From the NCBI GenBank assembly GCA_036405135.1, contig DASWYF010000048.1, positions 1-64,000 of the forward strand: a DNA stretch of 64,000 bases, written 5' to 3'. This document shows positions 1-9,295 of the stretch, in pieces. The notes beneath the pieces are model-generated. The model did no database searches. It was not told where the DNA came from and saw nothing but the letters and a program-made list of their open reading frames with translations. The position numbers and the translations under genes are program-made. The stretch is from Verrucomicrobiia bacterium. Lineage in GTDB: Bacteria > Verrucomicrobiota > Verrucomicrobiia > Limisphaerales > JAEYXS01. Numbering within the stretch: position 1 is the first letter of the stretch; every line of letters starts with the position of its first letter.

Positions 1-50
1 TCCTGCTCGATCTCCCGTAAGGTCAAAGGCCGCTTGGGTTCTGGCTTCAT
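1..50 (-). CDS. Partial gene, 5' end only, function unknown
   Basis: An ATG on the minus strand at 50 opens a frame that runs off the left edge of the window and starts MKPEPKRPLTLREIEQ. An AAAGGA Shine-Dalgarno sits about 6 bases upstream, which is why I accept this short piece as a real start. It lies downstream of the LptF/G permease gene in the same direction, so the two may be cotranscribed. Sixteen residues are too few to name a family. Confidence 0.4.
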   Translation of the reverse strand, partial: MKPEPKRPLTLREIEQ

Positions 51-188
51 CCGTGTTCCTTTGGTTCGTGGTTGCCCCTTTGCACCCAGGATCGGAACCG
101 TTACCAACTCATTATGGGGGCAGTGTCAAGATGCGCCCGGAAGCCTCTGAAACCCCAAATTTAGAGATTGGCCTGCCAGTGCAACCGG

Positions 189-1307
189 CTACTTCTGTCG
201 CCAAGTCATCCATAGCCCTAGGAACGCAAAAAAAACATTCGGACCCCAAGCAGCGAGGATTGCCGGCAGGCGACCGCTCGTGCCCATGGCCATGCCGAAG
301 CGTTGCATGACATAGAAGGCAAAGAAAATGATGATGCTGCTGGCCACACCACCGAAGACATTGCGGCGACCTGTCACAGCTCCGAAGGGAAGCGCGATAA
401 AAATAGCTACCAAGCAGGTCCAAGGCGCTGCGAGCCGTGTGTGCAGGCGAGTCAGCAATTTGGCTTTCGTGTCCGGTGCCATATCCGGATGCATGTGGAT
501 GTAGTCCCGCATTTCTTCCAGTGAAAGATAACCGGCTTTCGAGGCTTTCACCGCGCTGAGGCTGTTGCTCACTTTTACTTCGCTGCGGATACTGGAGGGC
601 GTCTCGGTGAAGAGCGGCATCTCCATGCGATTCGTCACCGTTTTGTTTTCTGGCGCTGATTCCGAAGAGATGAAAACCATCTGGAGTACATTGGTGAAAA
701 CCCAGGTATTCCCAGTAAAACCACCGCTCTTGCTGATGATCACCTGACGCGTGCCATCGGGCAGATTCCATGTAACCTGCGCATCGCGGAAGGCACCACT
801 CTCAAGGTGATATTGGCTGATGTTCCACGTGCGGCCTTCACGCGGATTTCGGAAATTAAAATTCCTAAGCACCTTGTTATCTGAGGTTGTGCCCTTCTTG
901 TTCCGCACCAGCAATTCTTCCGCTTTCTCGTTCGTATTCTTGAGCCACACGTCATTCAACACAAAGAGGGCGACACTGAAAAATATGCCCACCAAAAAAT
1001 ACGGCACACTCAGACGCCAAAGGCTAATGCCTGCCGCCCGCATGGCCACCAATTCCGAATGCCGAGCGAGGTTTGTGAGTGTGTAGAGCAGTCCGAGCAA
1101 CAGACCGACCGGCACAATCACCAGCAGCAAGTCAGGTAACCGATAGGCGTAGTAGAGTAGCAAGGAAACCCCGCCCAGACCCACCTCACGGTAGTCGGAA
1201 AGGTTGCTGATGAGGTCGAATGCGATCCAAAAAACCAGAAATGCACCCAGGCAATAGCTGAGCGGCACGGCCAATTCACGCAGGAGATAACGGTCCAATA
1301 AACGCAT
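189..1307 (-). CDS. LptF/LptG family permease (lipopolysaccharide export)
   Basis: A 372-residue inner-membrane protein of the YjgP/YjgQ family. In this family LptF and LptG form the transmembrane part of the LptB2FG ABC exporter that lifts lipopolysaccharide out of the inner membrane. Three transmembrane segments lie in the first 120 residues, then a large periplasmic domain to about residue 285, then three more near the C-terminus. The conserved cytoplasmic stretch RHSELVAMRAAGIS follows the second segment. I chose the ATG at 1307, which begins MRLLDRYLLREL as family members do, over a TTG 60 bases upstream. LptF and LptG are too alike to tell apart by eye. A single copy here implies that its partner lies elsewhere. 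Confidence 0.88.
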   Translation of the reverse strand: MRLLDRYLLRELAVPLSYCLGAFLVFWIAFDLISNLSDYREVGLGGVSLLLYYAYRLPDLLLVIVPVGLLLGLLYTLTNLARHSELVAMRAAGISLWRLSVPYFLVGIFFSVALFVLNDVWLKNTNEKAEELLVRNKKGTTSDNKVLRNFNFRNPREGRTWNISQYHLESGAFRDAQVTWNLPDGTRQVIISKSGGFTGNTWVFTNVLQMVFISSESAPENKTVTNRMEMPLFTETPSSIRSEVKVSNSLSAVKASKAGYLSLEEMRDYIHMHPDMAPDTKAKLLTRLHTRLAAPWTCLVAIFIALPFGAVTGRRNVFGGVASSIIIFFAFYVMQRFGMAMGTSGRLPAILAAWGPNVFFAFLGLWMTWRQK

Positions 1308-1502
1308 CGACCCTTGGACACTAGACAAGGCAAAGCGTCGAAGCAAGCGCGCCCGAGCGAATACCAAGCTTTGAATAGCTGATTAATTTAAATCATAAAT
1401 TATTTATGGATAGGCAGTTGCGATTTTATAAATCCAAAAAACAAAAATTTCTACTTGCGCAAAGTTTAAATATACATAATCTCGACCAAATTAATGTAGT
1501 AT

Positions 1503-1694
1503 ATGAATCAACGCCCGACATCAAACAACGACGCAGCAGTGAATTCTGAAGAGGATTGGCTGGCTGTGGTTCGCCAAAAGGTGTCTGCTCTACGCTTCGG
1601 GGTGGTGCAGGTGGTGGTTCATGAATGTCGCGTCGTGCAGATCGAATGCACTGAGAAGGTGCGTCTCGATAAGCCCGGTCGCGATACGGAATAG
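1503..1694 (+). CDS. YezD-like small protein (DUF2292)
   Basis: A 63-residue protein whose core, LRFGVVQVVVHECRVVQI followed by ECTEKVRL, matches the short YezD/DUF2292 family. Members have no proven biochemical function. The N-terminal third is polar and poorly conserved. It is transcribed divergently from the LptF/G gene across about 195 bases of AT-rich DNA that probably holds both promoters. No clear Shine-Dalgarno precedes the ATG. The family match is by motif only, but the motif is distinctive. Confidence 0.7.
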   Translation: MNQRPTSNNDAAVNSEEDWLAVVRQKVSALRFGVVQVVVHECRVVQIECTEKVRLDKPGRDTE

Positions 1695-1786
1695 ACCACA
1701 TTGATACGCGACCCGGCTGCGGGCGCATTTATTTAACCGGTTTCTCTCACCAGACCGCTGGAGGAAGGCCATGAATATGAAATTGC

Positions 1787-2695
1787 ATGGATCCTCTAGT
1801 AATTCGGTCTCGCGACGTCTCCCGGCGTCCTTACGGTTTTACCCTCATTGAACTGCTCGTTGTCATCGCCATTATCGCGATCTTGGCCGGCATGCTTCTG
1901 CCCGCTCTGGCCAAGGCCAAGACGAAGGCACTTACGACGAAATGCTTGAGCAATCTCAAGCACGTTGGCCTTGGCATTCAGATGTACGTGGATGATCAGA
2001 AAGACAAGCTGCCGTATCAGGGCATCCGTCTGGTGCAGCAAGGCAACTGGCACTGGAGTTGGGATGACGTGATCAATCAGTATCTCGGTGGCAACTGGAG
2101 CGAAGATGACAAGCGCAAGAATCACATCCCTTTCGCGCAACGCATCCCGGCCTTGCTGTGCCCTTCGGATAAATTGCCTCTGGATGGCTTTCCGCTCGGC
2201 TTCCGTCGCAGTTACGCCATGGCCATGCATAACAACGGTCAGCTCACCATCGGGCCTCAGGCGCCTTATGCAGCCGACTGGCCACCGAATCCCGTGAACC
2301 GCACTGGCGTGGGGCTCGGCTGGGATTGGCAGGATGCGACGATGAATTCTTGGGACACACGTGACAGCAAGGAAAACGGTTACCCGCGTCATCAAAAAGC
2401 GGTCCGCACTGCGATTGTCTACGCTCCGTCTGAAACGCTCATCATCACGGAACGCACACACCCCAATAATGTATTGGGAAATCAGAACCAGTCGGGTATC
2501 CCGCACGCTGGGCCGAACCAGTTTCTGCCTTCCGCCCAGAACTCAGAGACAGCCCCGAACTTCCACAACGACGGTTTCAACTTCCTCTTCGTAGACGGAC
2601 ATGCAGAGAACCTGTTGCCAGAGAAAACTCTGGGTGAAACCAACACAGTGCTCCAACGCCAGACCGGTTACTGGACCATCAACTCAAAGGATTAA
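1787..2695 (+). CDS. Type II secretion-like pseudopilin with H-X9-DG tail
   Basis: A 302-residue prepilin-type protein. Residues 18-30 are [13 protein letters not shown], the N-methylation and cleavage segment with the conserved glutamate at +5. The C-terminus carries the H-X9-DG motif ([13 protein letters not shown]) typical of the large DUF1559-like pseudopilin families of Planctomycetes and Verrucomicrobia. It should be processed by a prepilin peptidase and sit in or across the inner membrane. The start is doubtful. The ATG at 1787 has no ribosome site, while a strong GGAGG at about 1760-1764 serves an ATG at 1771 in another frame (see findings). A lipoprotein gene follows after 3 bases. 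Confidence 0.85.
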   Translation: MDPLVIRSRDVSRRPYGFTLIELLVVIAIIAILAGMLLPALAKAKTKALTTKCLSNLKHVGLGIQMYVDDQKDKLPYQGIRLVQQGNWHWSWDDVINQYLGGNWSEDDKRKNHIPFAQRIPALLCPSDKLPLDGFPLGFRRSYAMAMHNNGQLTIGPQAPYAADWPPNPVNRTGVGLGWDWQDATMNSWDTRDSKENGYPRHQKAVRTAIVYAPSETLIITERTHPNNVLGNQNQSGIPHAGPNQFLPSAQNSETAPNFHNDGFNFLFVDGHAENLLPEKTLGETNTVLQRQTGYWTINSKD

Positions 2696-2698
2696 TTC

Positions 2699-3196
2699 AT
2701 GAAATACCAATACCTCTCACTCGGTGCCCTCGCATTGCTCTTGGTCGGCTGCTCTGCGGAAGATCAGGATGAACTTCCGATCGCCACCCCCGCTGCTTCT
2801 TCAATTGAAGCAAGTGGGTCCGGCACCAGAGCGACAACGACCGTAGCATCTTATGCGGTAGATGCGTTTCTGGCGGCACCCACGGCAACCGTGGTTGAAC
2901 AAGTCCCGGTTGTAACGGACGCAGAAGAGAAAATCGCCTTGGCGGATTATACCGAAAAAGTTTACCTGCGCTGGAATGCCGCGCTCACTACGTATCGGCA
3001 GAAGCAAAGCCGTTGGCCGGCGTCATTGCATGAATTGCAGCAGGCGCATCCAGAACTGGCATCCTTCCAGCCCCCGCGCGGCTTTGTGCTGAACCTGGAC
3101 AAAAAGGCGGATGAGATCTATCTCACACGCGTGGCGCATCAAGTCACGGCCGTGACCCCTCCGCCAAACCTGCCTCCCTCTTTGAATATCCCTTAG
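2699..3196 (+). CDS. Putative lipoprotein, function unknown
   Basis: A 165-residue protein with a lipoprotein signal. MKYQYLSLGALALLLVGC ends in an LVGC lipobox with Cys18. After a low-complexity Ser/Thr/Ala region, residues 80-150 form a helical segment containing YRQKQSRWPASLHELQ, which resembles the tail of pseudopilin-associated proteins. The gene starts 3 bases after the pseudopilin stop, so the two are almost certainly cotranscribed and may act together at the cell surface. I know no named family for it. Confidence 0.7.
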   Translation: MKYQYLSLGALALLLVGCSAEDQDELPIATPAASSIEASGSGTRATTTVASYAVDAFLAAPTATVVEQVPVVTDAEEKIALADYTEKVYLRWNAALTTYRQKQSRWPASLHELQQAHPELASFQPPRGFVLNLDKKADEIYLTRVAHQVTAVTPPPNLPPSLNIP

Positions 3197-3259
3197 TTCT
3201 ATAGCGGGCGGAACCTAACTTGCATCTCACATCGTCTGGACTTTAGAATCCAAGGCGGT

Positions 3260-4300
3260 GTGAGATTTTTTCTTACCAATAAACTGCCGGTGGTAGCTGG
3301 GGCGACTCTTCTGCTTTGTGCAGCGGGGTGTGATCCCAAGCCCTCGCCTGTATCTGTGCCTGCCACCAACGCGTTGCCGTCTGTGGCGTCCACCCAATCT
3401 GCCGCTGAGCAGGAATGGCTGGCGCAGGCGGAAGCGGGTGATGGCGAAGCGCAGTTCCGGTTGGGCTTGCTGTATCTGAACAGCATGGATAGCCCGACGG
3501 ATGTCGCTACTGCGACCGAACGCTTTCGCGCTGCCGCCACGGCATTCCTCGCCACGAACAAGACCGGCATGGCTACCATCCCTCATGCTGCGCCCGATGC
3601 CAGCAAAGCGATGAAATGGCTGTCACGCGCCGCTGAGCAAGGACACAAGTATGCCCAACCGCTGCTGGCAGACCAATATCGCTCCGGCAAAGGCGGGCAA
3701 AAGAACATGCCGGAAGCGATCCGGTGGTATAAGGCTTCAGCGGAAAACGGCAACGAATGGTCTGCGTATGAGCTCGCGATGATCTATGTGAATGGCGAGA
3801 GCGGTGTGACCAAAGACGCGCTCGAAGGCGCGAAGTGGTATAAGCAGGCGGCGGAAGCAGGTATCGTCTGGGCTCAATACGAACTCGCGACACTCTACGA
3901 CAAGAGCAATCTGTTGCCGCATGATTTCAAACAGGCGGCGTATTGGTATGAAAAAGCCGCTGCTCAGGATCACGACTGGGCGGAGTATGGCCTGGCCTAT
4001 CTGTATTATACCGGACGCGGAGTGGAGAAAGATTACGCGACCGCCATGAAATGGTTCCAACTCGCAGCCGAACGCGGCAATCCCGAGTCCCAATACATGG
4101 TGGGTTACATGCTGAGTGAAGGGCTGGGTTGCGAGCGCAATAATTTTGAAGCGGGCAAATGGCTTTTCCTTGCGGTAAAGACACAAGGCAAGCCGCACCA
4201 TCATGAACACTGGCTCCTCGTCCGCAGCCGTCTTACGGAGAAAGAGCTTACATTGATCCAGCTGCATGCTGCCGAGTTCAAGCCGAAGAAAAAGGTTTAA
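3260..4300 (+). CDS. Sel1-repeat lipoprotein
   Basis: A 346-residue protein that starts at GTG and has a lipoprotein signal ending AAGC with Cys24. The rest consists of roughly six Sel1-like (TPR-type) helical repeats, each with the A-x-K/R-W-Y/L-x-x-A-A-E-x-G pattern, for example AMKWLSRAAEQGHKYAQ and AIRWYKASAENGNEWSA. Such solenoids usually act as protein-binding scaffolds. It follows the lipoprotein gene by 63 bases in the same direction and converges with the GspF-like gene, the two stops lying 4 bases apart. The partner protein is unknown. Confidence 0.8.
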   Translation: MRFFLTNKLPVVAGATLLLCAAGCDPKPSPVSVPATNALPSVASTQSAAEQEWLAQAEAGDGEAQFRLGLLYLNSMDSPTDVATATERFRAAATAFLATNKTGMATIPHAAPDASKAMKWLSRAAEQGHKYAQPLLADQYRSGKGGQKNMPEAIRWYKASAENGNEWSAYELAMIYVNGESGVTKDALEGAKWYKQAAEAGIVWAQYELATLYDKSNLLPHDFKQAAYWYEKAAAQDHDWAEYGLAYLYYTGRGVEKDYATAMKWFQLAAERGNPESQYMVGYMLSEGLGCERNNFEAGKWLFLAVKTQGKPHHHEHWLLVRSRLTEKELTLIQLHAAEFKPKKKV

Positions 4301-4304
4301 ACGT

Positions 4305-5585
4305 TCATTCGGTTGAGCGCTTGCCAAAATCACCATCGATCAAGCTGGTGATCGGAAGAAACAGCGCGATGACGATCGTTCCGACGATCACAGCGAGTAT
4401 CACGATGAGGATGGGCTCCAGCAGGGAAGATAATGCAGCGATGATATTATCCGCATCCTGTTCCGCGTTATCTGCGATGCGTAAGAGCATCTCGGGCAAT
4501 GCGCCGGTCTGCTCGCCCACATCCATCAAGCCCACCACAATGGGTGGAAATATTCGAGCAGTGCGCAGAGGCGTGGTGAGAGATTCCCCTTCACGCACGC
4601 TTTGATGTACGGAGTCGATGGCGTCCGCCAAGACTTGGTTCCCCGCTACTTCGCGCACGATGGCCAGTGCTTGCAGGATCGGCACACCACTCGCGATCAA
4701 AGTTCCCAGTGTGCGTGTGAACCGCACCAGAGCCAGCTTGCGCAAGAGATTCCCCAGCACCGGAAGATTCCAGCGCCGGCGGTCCCACCAGCGGCCTACC
4801 ACGGGTAATTTGCGCAGCAGCGAGAGCGCGATCCAGAAACCGATGGCAGAAACCAGAATGGTCAGGAAATGCTTTTGAAACCGGGCTGACATGTCGAAGA
4901 CCATTTGCGTGAATGCCGGAAAGGGTTTGCCCTCCATCAGGTCGGTGAAGACGGTCTGGAACTTGGGGATCACGAAATGCATCAAGCCCGCCACGATGCC
5001 GAAAGCTACAAGTAATACGGAGACAGGATAGAACATCGCGGCGATGACGCGGCCCTTGATACGTTCGGCCTTCTCCAAGAAATCGGCGAGCCGGTTCAGC
5101 ACCAGCTCCAGCACACCGCCGAGTTCACCGGCCTTCACCATGTTCACGTAGAGTTTGTCGAAGGTCTTGGGATGCCGCGCCAGTGCTTCGCTGAAGGTGT
5201 TGCCGCTTTCTATGTCGGCAGCGATTTCGTGCAGCATCCTAAGCGTGGATTTATCCTCCTCCTGTTCCTGCAAGAGCCGGAAGGCGCGCAAGAGCGGCAT
5301 GCCGGCGTCTAGCATCGTCGCGAGTTGTCGGGTGAGGGTGGCAAGTTGTTTCGGCTTTACCTTCTTGGAGCCGAAGGAGAGCGCACTTAATCGGGCGAAG
5401 CGGTTGGTGGGCTTGCCGGATGAGGCCATGGTTTTCTTGCCGTCGGATTTGGCCTCAGTGACTTTGGTGGGGAACCAGCCCATCTCCTTTAATCGCGACA
5501 CGGCCTCCAGTGAATTGGCGGCATCCAGTTGTCCCTTGTTTTCCCGGCCCTTGGCGTCCAGTGCCACGTAAGCAAAACGACTCAT
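4305..5585 (-). CDS. Type II secretion system F family protein (GspF/PilC-like)
   Basis: A 426-residue polytopic membrane protein. It has the duplicated T2SSF domain of GspF/PilC, the inner-membrane platform of type II secretion and type IV pilus machines. The first copy begins around LTRQLATMLDAGMPLLRAFR and the second around FTRTLGTLIASGVPILQAL. Hydrophobic segments lie near residues 190-215 and 240-260 and at the C-terminus (ILAVIVGTIVIALFLP). I start it at the ATG at 5585 (MSRFAYVALDAKGREN), the usual family N-terminus, not 90 bases upstream. No GspE/PilB ATPase is adjacent. Confidence 0.9.
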   Translation of the reverse strand: MSRFAYVALDAKGRENKGQLDAANSLEAVSRLKEMGWFPTKVTEAKSDGKKTMASSGKPTNRFARLSALSFGSKKVKPKQLATLTRQLATMLDAGMPLLRAFRLLQEQEEDKSTLRMLHEIAADIESGNTFSEALARHPKTFDKLYVNMVKAGELGGVLELVLNRLADFLEKAERIKGRVIAAMFYPVSVLLVAFGIVAGLMHFVIPKFQTVFTDLMEGKPFPAFTQMVFDMSARFQKHFLTILVSAIGFWIALSLLRKLPVVGRWWDRRRWNLPVLGNLLRKLALVRFTRTLGTLIASGVPILQALAIVREVAGNQVLADAIDSVHQSVREGESLTTPLRTARIFPPIVVGLMDVGEQTGALPEMLLRIADNAEQDADNIIAALSSLLEPILIVILAVIVGTIVIALFLPITSLIDGDFGKRSTE

Positions 5586-5712
5586 AGACTTACATGTTGA
5601 TGGTTGTGTGACTGTAGAGGATAGACAGGGCAACGGCAAAGTGCTCACGCTATGGACGCGTTCCTCCGTTGCCACAGCCGCCGGTTCCGCTTACAACCTC
5701 CGGCCACCGGGC

Positions 5713-6738
5713 ATGTCATCCGCACGCACTACCGAGATTTTGCCGACGCATACGCCAGCGCTGTTTCAAGCAGCAGTGAAGCGCGCTGCGGATCTTTTAC
5801 GTGCCGGTGAGGTGGTGGTGCTGCCTACGGAAACGGTTTACGGATTGGCAGCCAACGCCCTGAATCCGACCGCTGTTCAGCGCATCTACGAGATTAAAGG
5901 CCGCCCCTCACATAATCCTATCATCGTTCATGTGGCTGGTCGGGTGATGGCTCAGGAATGTGCCGCTCACTGGCCTAAAGAGGCAGAACAGCTCGCAGAA
6001 GCCTTTTGGCCGGGTCCTTTAACGATAGTTCTCCCTCGAAAGCCCGTTGTTCCAGATATTGTGACGGCAGGTGGCGATACAGTGGGTTTGCGTTGGCCCA
6101 GCCATCCGTTCATCCAAGAGGTGATCAAGCTGTGCGGTTTCCCTTTGGCGGCACCGAGCGCAAATCTCTCCAACCAGCTTTCTCCTACCAATGCCCAGCA
6201 TGTGGCCAAGCAATTGGCCGGTAAAGTGCAACTTATCGTGGATGGCGGGCAGGCGCAGGTAGGCATTGAATCCACCGTCATCGACCTCGTGAGCCAGCCT
6301 CCCCGGGTTTTGCGACATGGGATGATCCATTCGGAATCGTTGCTGGCCGTCACCGGCGCTTTGGCGGGCGAGAAAGCGATGGTCAGCGGTGAAGTCTTGC
6401 GTAGTCCTGGCATGCTCCAGAAGCATTATTCGCCCAAGGCACGGCTCATCATCAGCGAGTGGACGGACGCTGCGCAACTGCTTGGGGATTTGGCCGGAGC
6501 GAAGGCGCATCTGCCTACCACCCATGTCATCAGCCACACGCGCATACCGTTGCATGCGGATCTGGCGAATGTCAGCGTCATCCCGCACGATGCCGAGGCG
6601 TTTGCCCGCGCCATCTACGGGGAATTGCACCGGTGTGATGAGGAAGGGGCCAGTCTGATCGTAGTAGAAGCCGTTCCGCCTACCGCAGAGTGGCAAGGTA
6701 TCGCGGATCGATTGCGGCGGGCCTCAGTCCCAGCCTGA
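5713..6738 (+). CDS. L-threonylcarbamoyladenylate synthase (TsaC/Sua5 family)
   Basis: A 341-residue enzyme of the Sua5/YciO/YrdC family. It makes threonylcarbamoyl-AMP from threonine, bicarbonate and ATP, the first step of t6A37 modification of ANN-decoding tRNAs. The YrdC domain shows PTETVYGLAANAL, KGRPSHNPIIVHV and the SANLS segment. Residues after about 215 form the extra Sua5 C-terminal domain, so this is the long Sua5 form rather than short TsaC. I chose the ATG at 5713 over one 105 bases upstream that would add an unconserved extension overlapping the divergent promoter region. Confidence 0.9.
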   Translation: MSSARTTEILPTHTPALFQAAVKRAADLLRAGEVVVLPTETVYGLAANALNPTAVQRIYEIKGRPSHNPIIVHVAGRVMAQECAAHWPKEAEQLAEAFWPGPLTIVLPRKPVVPDIVTAGGDTVGLRWPSHPFIQEVIKLCGFPLAAPSANLSNQLSPTNAQHVAKQLAGKVQLIVDGGQAQVGIESTVIDLVSQPPRVLRHGMIHSESLLAVTGALAGEKAMVSGEVLRSPGMLQKHYSPKARLIISEWTDAAQLLGDLAGAKAHLPTTHVISHTRIPLHADLANVSVIPHDAEAFARAIYGELHRCDEEGASLIVVEAVPPTAEWQGIADRLRRASVPA

Positions 6739-6842
6739 AAAAGTAACTCAGCTACGGCTTGAAAGTTGTGGGATTTCCCGCAACCTTTGGCGGCATCAAC
6801 TGTTTAACTCCCGGACAATCGGGAACATTTTTTAACGAAATC

Positions 6843-8366
6843 ATGGGAATGGCGCATTTTTTGAAGGCGACACGTCGTTTAGTGCCGGTCTTGGGCCTTG
6901 GCGCGCTGTTTTCTGTGACGGCGTCTGTGGGCGCACAAACATCACCAGCCACCACGCCTGTTCGCCCCTTCAGCCTGGCCGAGTGCATAGAGATGGCGCT
7001 GGCGCACAATCTGGACATCCGCATCGAGCAGGAAAACCCTCGGATGGCGCGCTTCACCTTGGATGGCGACTACGCCGCATGGGATCCCACCCTCAGAACC
7101 CAGCTCTCGCACGATTTCAATTCCTCCCCTGGTGGAACGGATTCGGTTGGTCTCATACGGCCCAACCGGGAGATCAACAGTGAAGCCGGCAGTGTCGGGC
7201 TGACCGGTGCCTTGCCCACCGGCATGACCTACGATCTGGCCGCGAATGGAAGGTTTCAGGATAACAATAACATCAGCTCCGAGTACGGCAGCGGTGTCGA
7301 GATCACGGTCACACAGCCTTTGCTCAAGAACATGTGGATCGATAATGCCCGGCGCACGATTCTGCTGAACCGCCGCAATCTCCGCCGCTCGGAACTCGGC
7401 GTCAGCCTGCAAGCGATGACCGTCGTTTCCCAAGTAGAGCAGGCCTATTACGACCTGATCTTCAGTGAAGAAAATCTCAAAGTACAGCAATCGGCCTTGG
7501 AGCTCGCCCAGCGGCTTTTGTCCGAGAATAAAAAACGTGTCGAAGTCGGCGCACTGGCACCTCTGGATGAGAAGCAGGCCGAATCGCAGGTTTCCGCCCG
7601 TCAGGCTGATCTGATCACGGCGCAACGCCAGCTCGCCGATCAGCAGAACGCACTCAAGAAATTGCTGACGGATGATTTCAGCGCCTGGCGCACAATCTAC
7701 ATCAAGCCCACGGAAAAACTGTTGCCCTTGCCGCAGACGTTCGATCTGCAGGAGAGCTGGCGCACGGGCATCGAGATGCGCCCCGATCTCGAGCAACAAC
7801 GCATCGACCTGGAAAAACAGAACATCGAACTGCGCTATACGCGGAACCAGTTGTTCCCCGCCCTCGACCTCTTCGGCAGCTTCGGCCAGAACGGCTTGGG
7901 CCCGAACTTCGGCAATGTCACCCGGGACATAGAAGCCGGAGAAAACCCCACCCACGGCTACGGTATCCGGTTGACCATCCCCTTGGGAAATCGCGCAGCC
8001 CGCAGCGATTACAACAACGCCAAGAGCCGGAAAGAACAGCTCCTCCTGCAATTCAAGAAACTTGAGCAGACGACCATCGTGAACATCGACAACGCGGTGC
8101 GTCTGGCACAGTCCAACTACGAGCAGATCGAGTCCACCCGCAAAGCCCGCGAATACGCCGAGGCCGCGCTGGATGCCGAGCAAAAGAAGCTCGCCAACGG
8201 CAAGAGCACGAGCTTCGTGGTGCTGCAATTGCAACGCGACCTCACCTCCGCCCGCTCCGCCGAGATCCGCGCGCTGGCCGATTACAACAAAGCACTCTCC
8301 CAACTCTCCCTGAACGAAGGCACCACACTCCAGCGCAACAAGCTGGAAGTGAAAGTGGAGAGATAG
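6843..8366 (+). CDS. TolC-family outer membrane efflux protein
   Basis: A 507-residue protein with a Sec signal ending VGAQ and two TolC/OEP repeats. Each has long coiled-coil helices rich in Ala, Gln, Leu and Glu, for example VEQAYYDLIFSEENLKVQQ and the segment that ends SYEQIESTRKAREYAEAALD. TolC proteins form trimeric outer-membrane channels that dock to RND or ABC exporters. No exporter or membrane-fusion gene is adjacent, so its partner is unknown. The start is the ATG at 6843; a TTG 84 bases upstream would delay the signal peptide. It converges with the LysR gene, with 5 bases between the stops. Confidence 0.88.
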   Translation: MGMAHFLKATRRLVPVLGLGALFSVTASVGAQTSPATTPVRPFSLAECIEMALAHNLDIRIEQENPRMARFTLDGDYAAWDPTLRTQLSHDFNSSPGGTDSVGLIRPNREINSEAGSVGLTGALPTGMTYDLAANGRFQDNNNISSEYGSGVEITVTQPLLKNMWIDNARRTILLNRRNLRRSELGVSLQAMTVVSQVEQAYYDLIFSEENLKVQQSALELAQRLLSENKKRVEVGALAPLDEKQAESQVSARQADLITAQRQLADQQNALKKLLTDDFSAWRTIYIKPTEKLLPLPQTFDLQESWRTGIEMRPDLEQQRIDLEKQNIELRYTRNQLFPALDLFGSFGQNGLGPNFGNVTRDIEAGENPTHGYGIRLTIPLGNRAARSDYNNAKSRKEQLLLQFKKLEQTTIVNIDNAVRLAQSNYEQIESTRKAREYAEAALDAEQKKLANGKSTSFVVLQLQRDLTSARSAEIRALADYNKALSQLSLNEGTTLQRNKLEVKVER

Positions 8367-8371
8367 AGGGT

Positions 8372-9292
8372 TTACTTGCCTTTGGTTTTCACCGCCCGGA
8401 GATTCTTGGCTGCCTGACGCAACATCTCGCAGAATTTCTCGCCTGCGGGTGTCACGTCTCCCTTCGTCGCACGAGCGATACCCACGCTATGGAACTCCGT
8501 CACTCCGGCGAGCGGACGATAGAGCAGGCGCTTGCCCGCCACCTGTTTGAACAGCTCGCTCACGATGGCTACGTTATTGCCACCCTCCAATTCCGTGAGC
8601 ATGGAGGTGGAGCCATCGCACTCCACAGCGATGCGCGGCCTTACCTTCGCTTCGCTGAACATGCGATCCAGATGGCGGTAATACTCGGTGTATTCGCGAC
8701 GGATCAAACCGACGAGCGGTTGTGTAGCCACCTCCGTCAGTGAAATGGATTTCTTGCGCGTGAAGGGATGCCCAGCGGACATCGCGAGACAGAACGAATA
8801 GCGTAGCAACTCCTCGAACTCGATGCCTTTGATGGCTTCTTCCGCATTCGCCACGGTGATCGCCAGTTCCAGCGTGCCATCTTGCAAGCGGACCATCAGC
8901 TCATCACTGCCGAGATCATGCAGGACGATGCGCACTCGCGGAGCCGCCTTCTTGAACGCCGCCAGCGCAGGCGGAAGCAATTCCACGGAGGGCGAGGGCG
9001 CATAACCGATGTGCAGCTCACCGTATTCACCACGCGCAAGGGCACGAACTTTTTCCACCGATTCTTCAGTGCGCTTGAGGATTTCACGGACTTCTTCGAG
9101 AAAAAGTTTCCCCTCCGCCGTAAGTGTCACCCCGCGCGGACTACGTCGCAACAAGTCCACGCCGAGTTCGTCTTCGAGGTCTTGCACCTGACGGCCGAGC
9201 GCGGGCTGGGCCACGCGCAGTTGCGCGGCCGCCTTAGTGAGGTTTTGCACCTCAGCCACCGCCACGAAATATCGGAGATGTCGCAATTCCAT
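8372..9292 (-). CDS. LysR-family transcriptional regulator
   Basis: A 306-residue LysR-type regulator. The N-terminal winged helix-turn-helix begins MELRHLRYFVAVAEVQNLTK and continues ALGRQVQDLEDELGVDLL, both near consensus. An effector-binding domain of the type 2 periplasmic fold follows from about residue 90. It begins 3 bases after the stop of the upstream Sel1-repeat gene, so the two are likely one transcript. That is unusual, since LysR genes normally face their target. Effector and targets cannot be read from the sequence. Confidence 0.9.
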   Translation of the reverse strand: MELRHLRYFVAVAEVQNLTKAAAQLRVAQPALGRQVQDLEDELGVDLLRRSPRGVTLTAEGKLFLEEVREILKRTEESVEKVRALARGEYGELHIGYAPSPSVELLPPALAAFKKAAPRVRIVLHDLGSDELMVRLQDGTLELAITVANAEEAIKGIEFEELLRYSFCLAMSAGHPFTRKKSISLTEVATQPLVGLIRREYTEYYRHLDRMFSEAKVRPRIAVECDGSTSMLTELEGGNNVAIVSELFKQVAGKRLLYRPLAGVTEFHSVGIARATKGDVTPAGEKFCEMLRQAAKNLRAVKTKGK

Positions 9293-9295
9293 AAA

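Noticed and set aside
112-771. Long antisense frame over the LptF/G gene
   Set aside because: It is a shadow of the real coding frame, with no signal or domain of its own.
6942-8303. 453-codon antisense frame over the TolC-type gene
   Set aside because: It is complementary to a well-supported outer-membrane efflux gene and has no recognisable motif.
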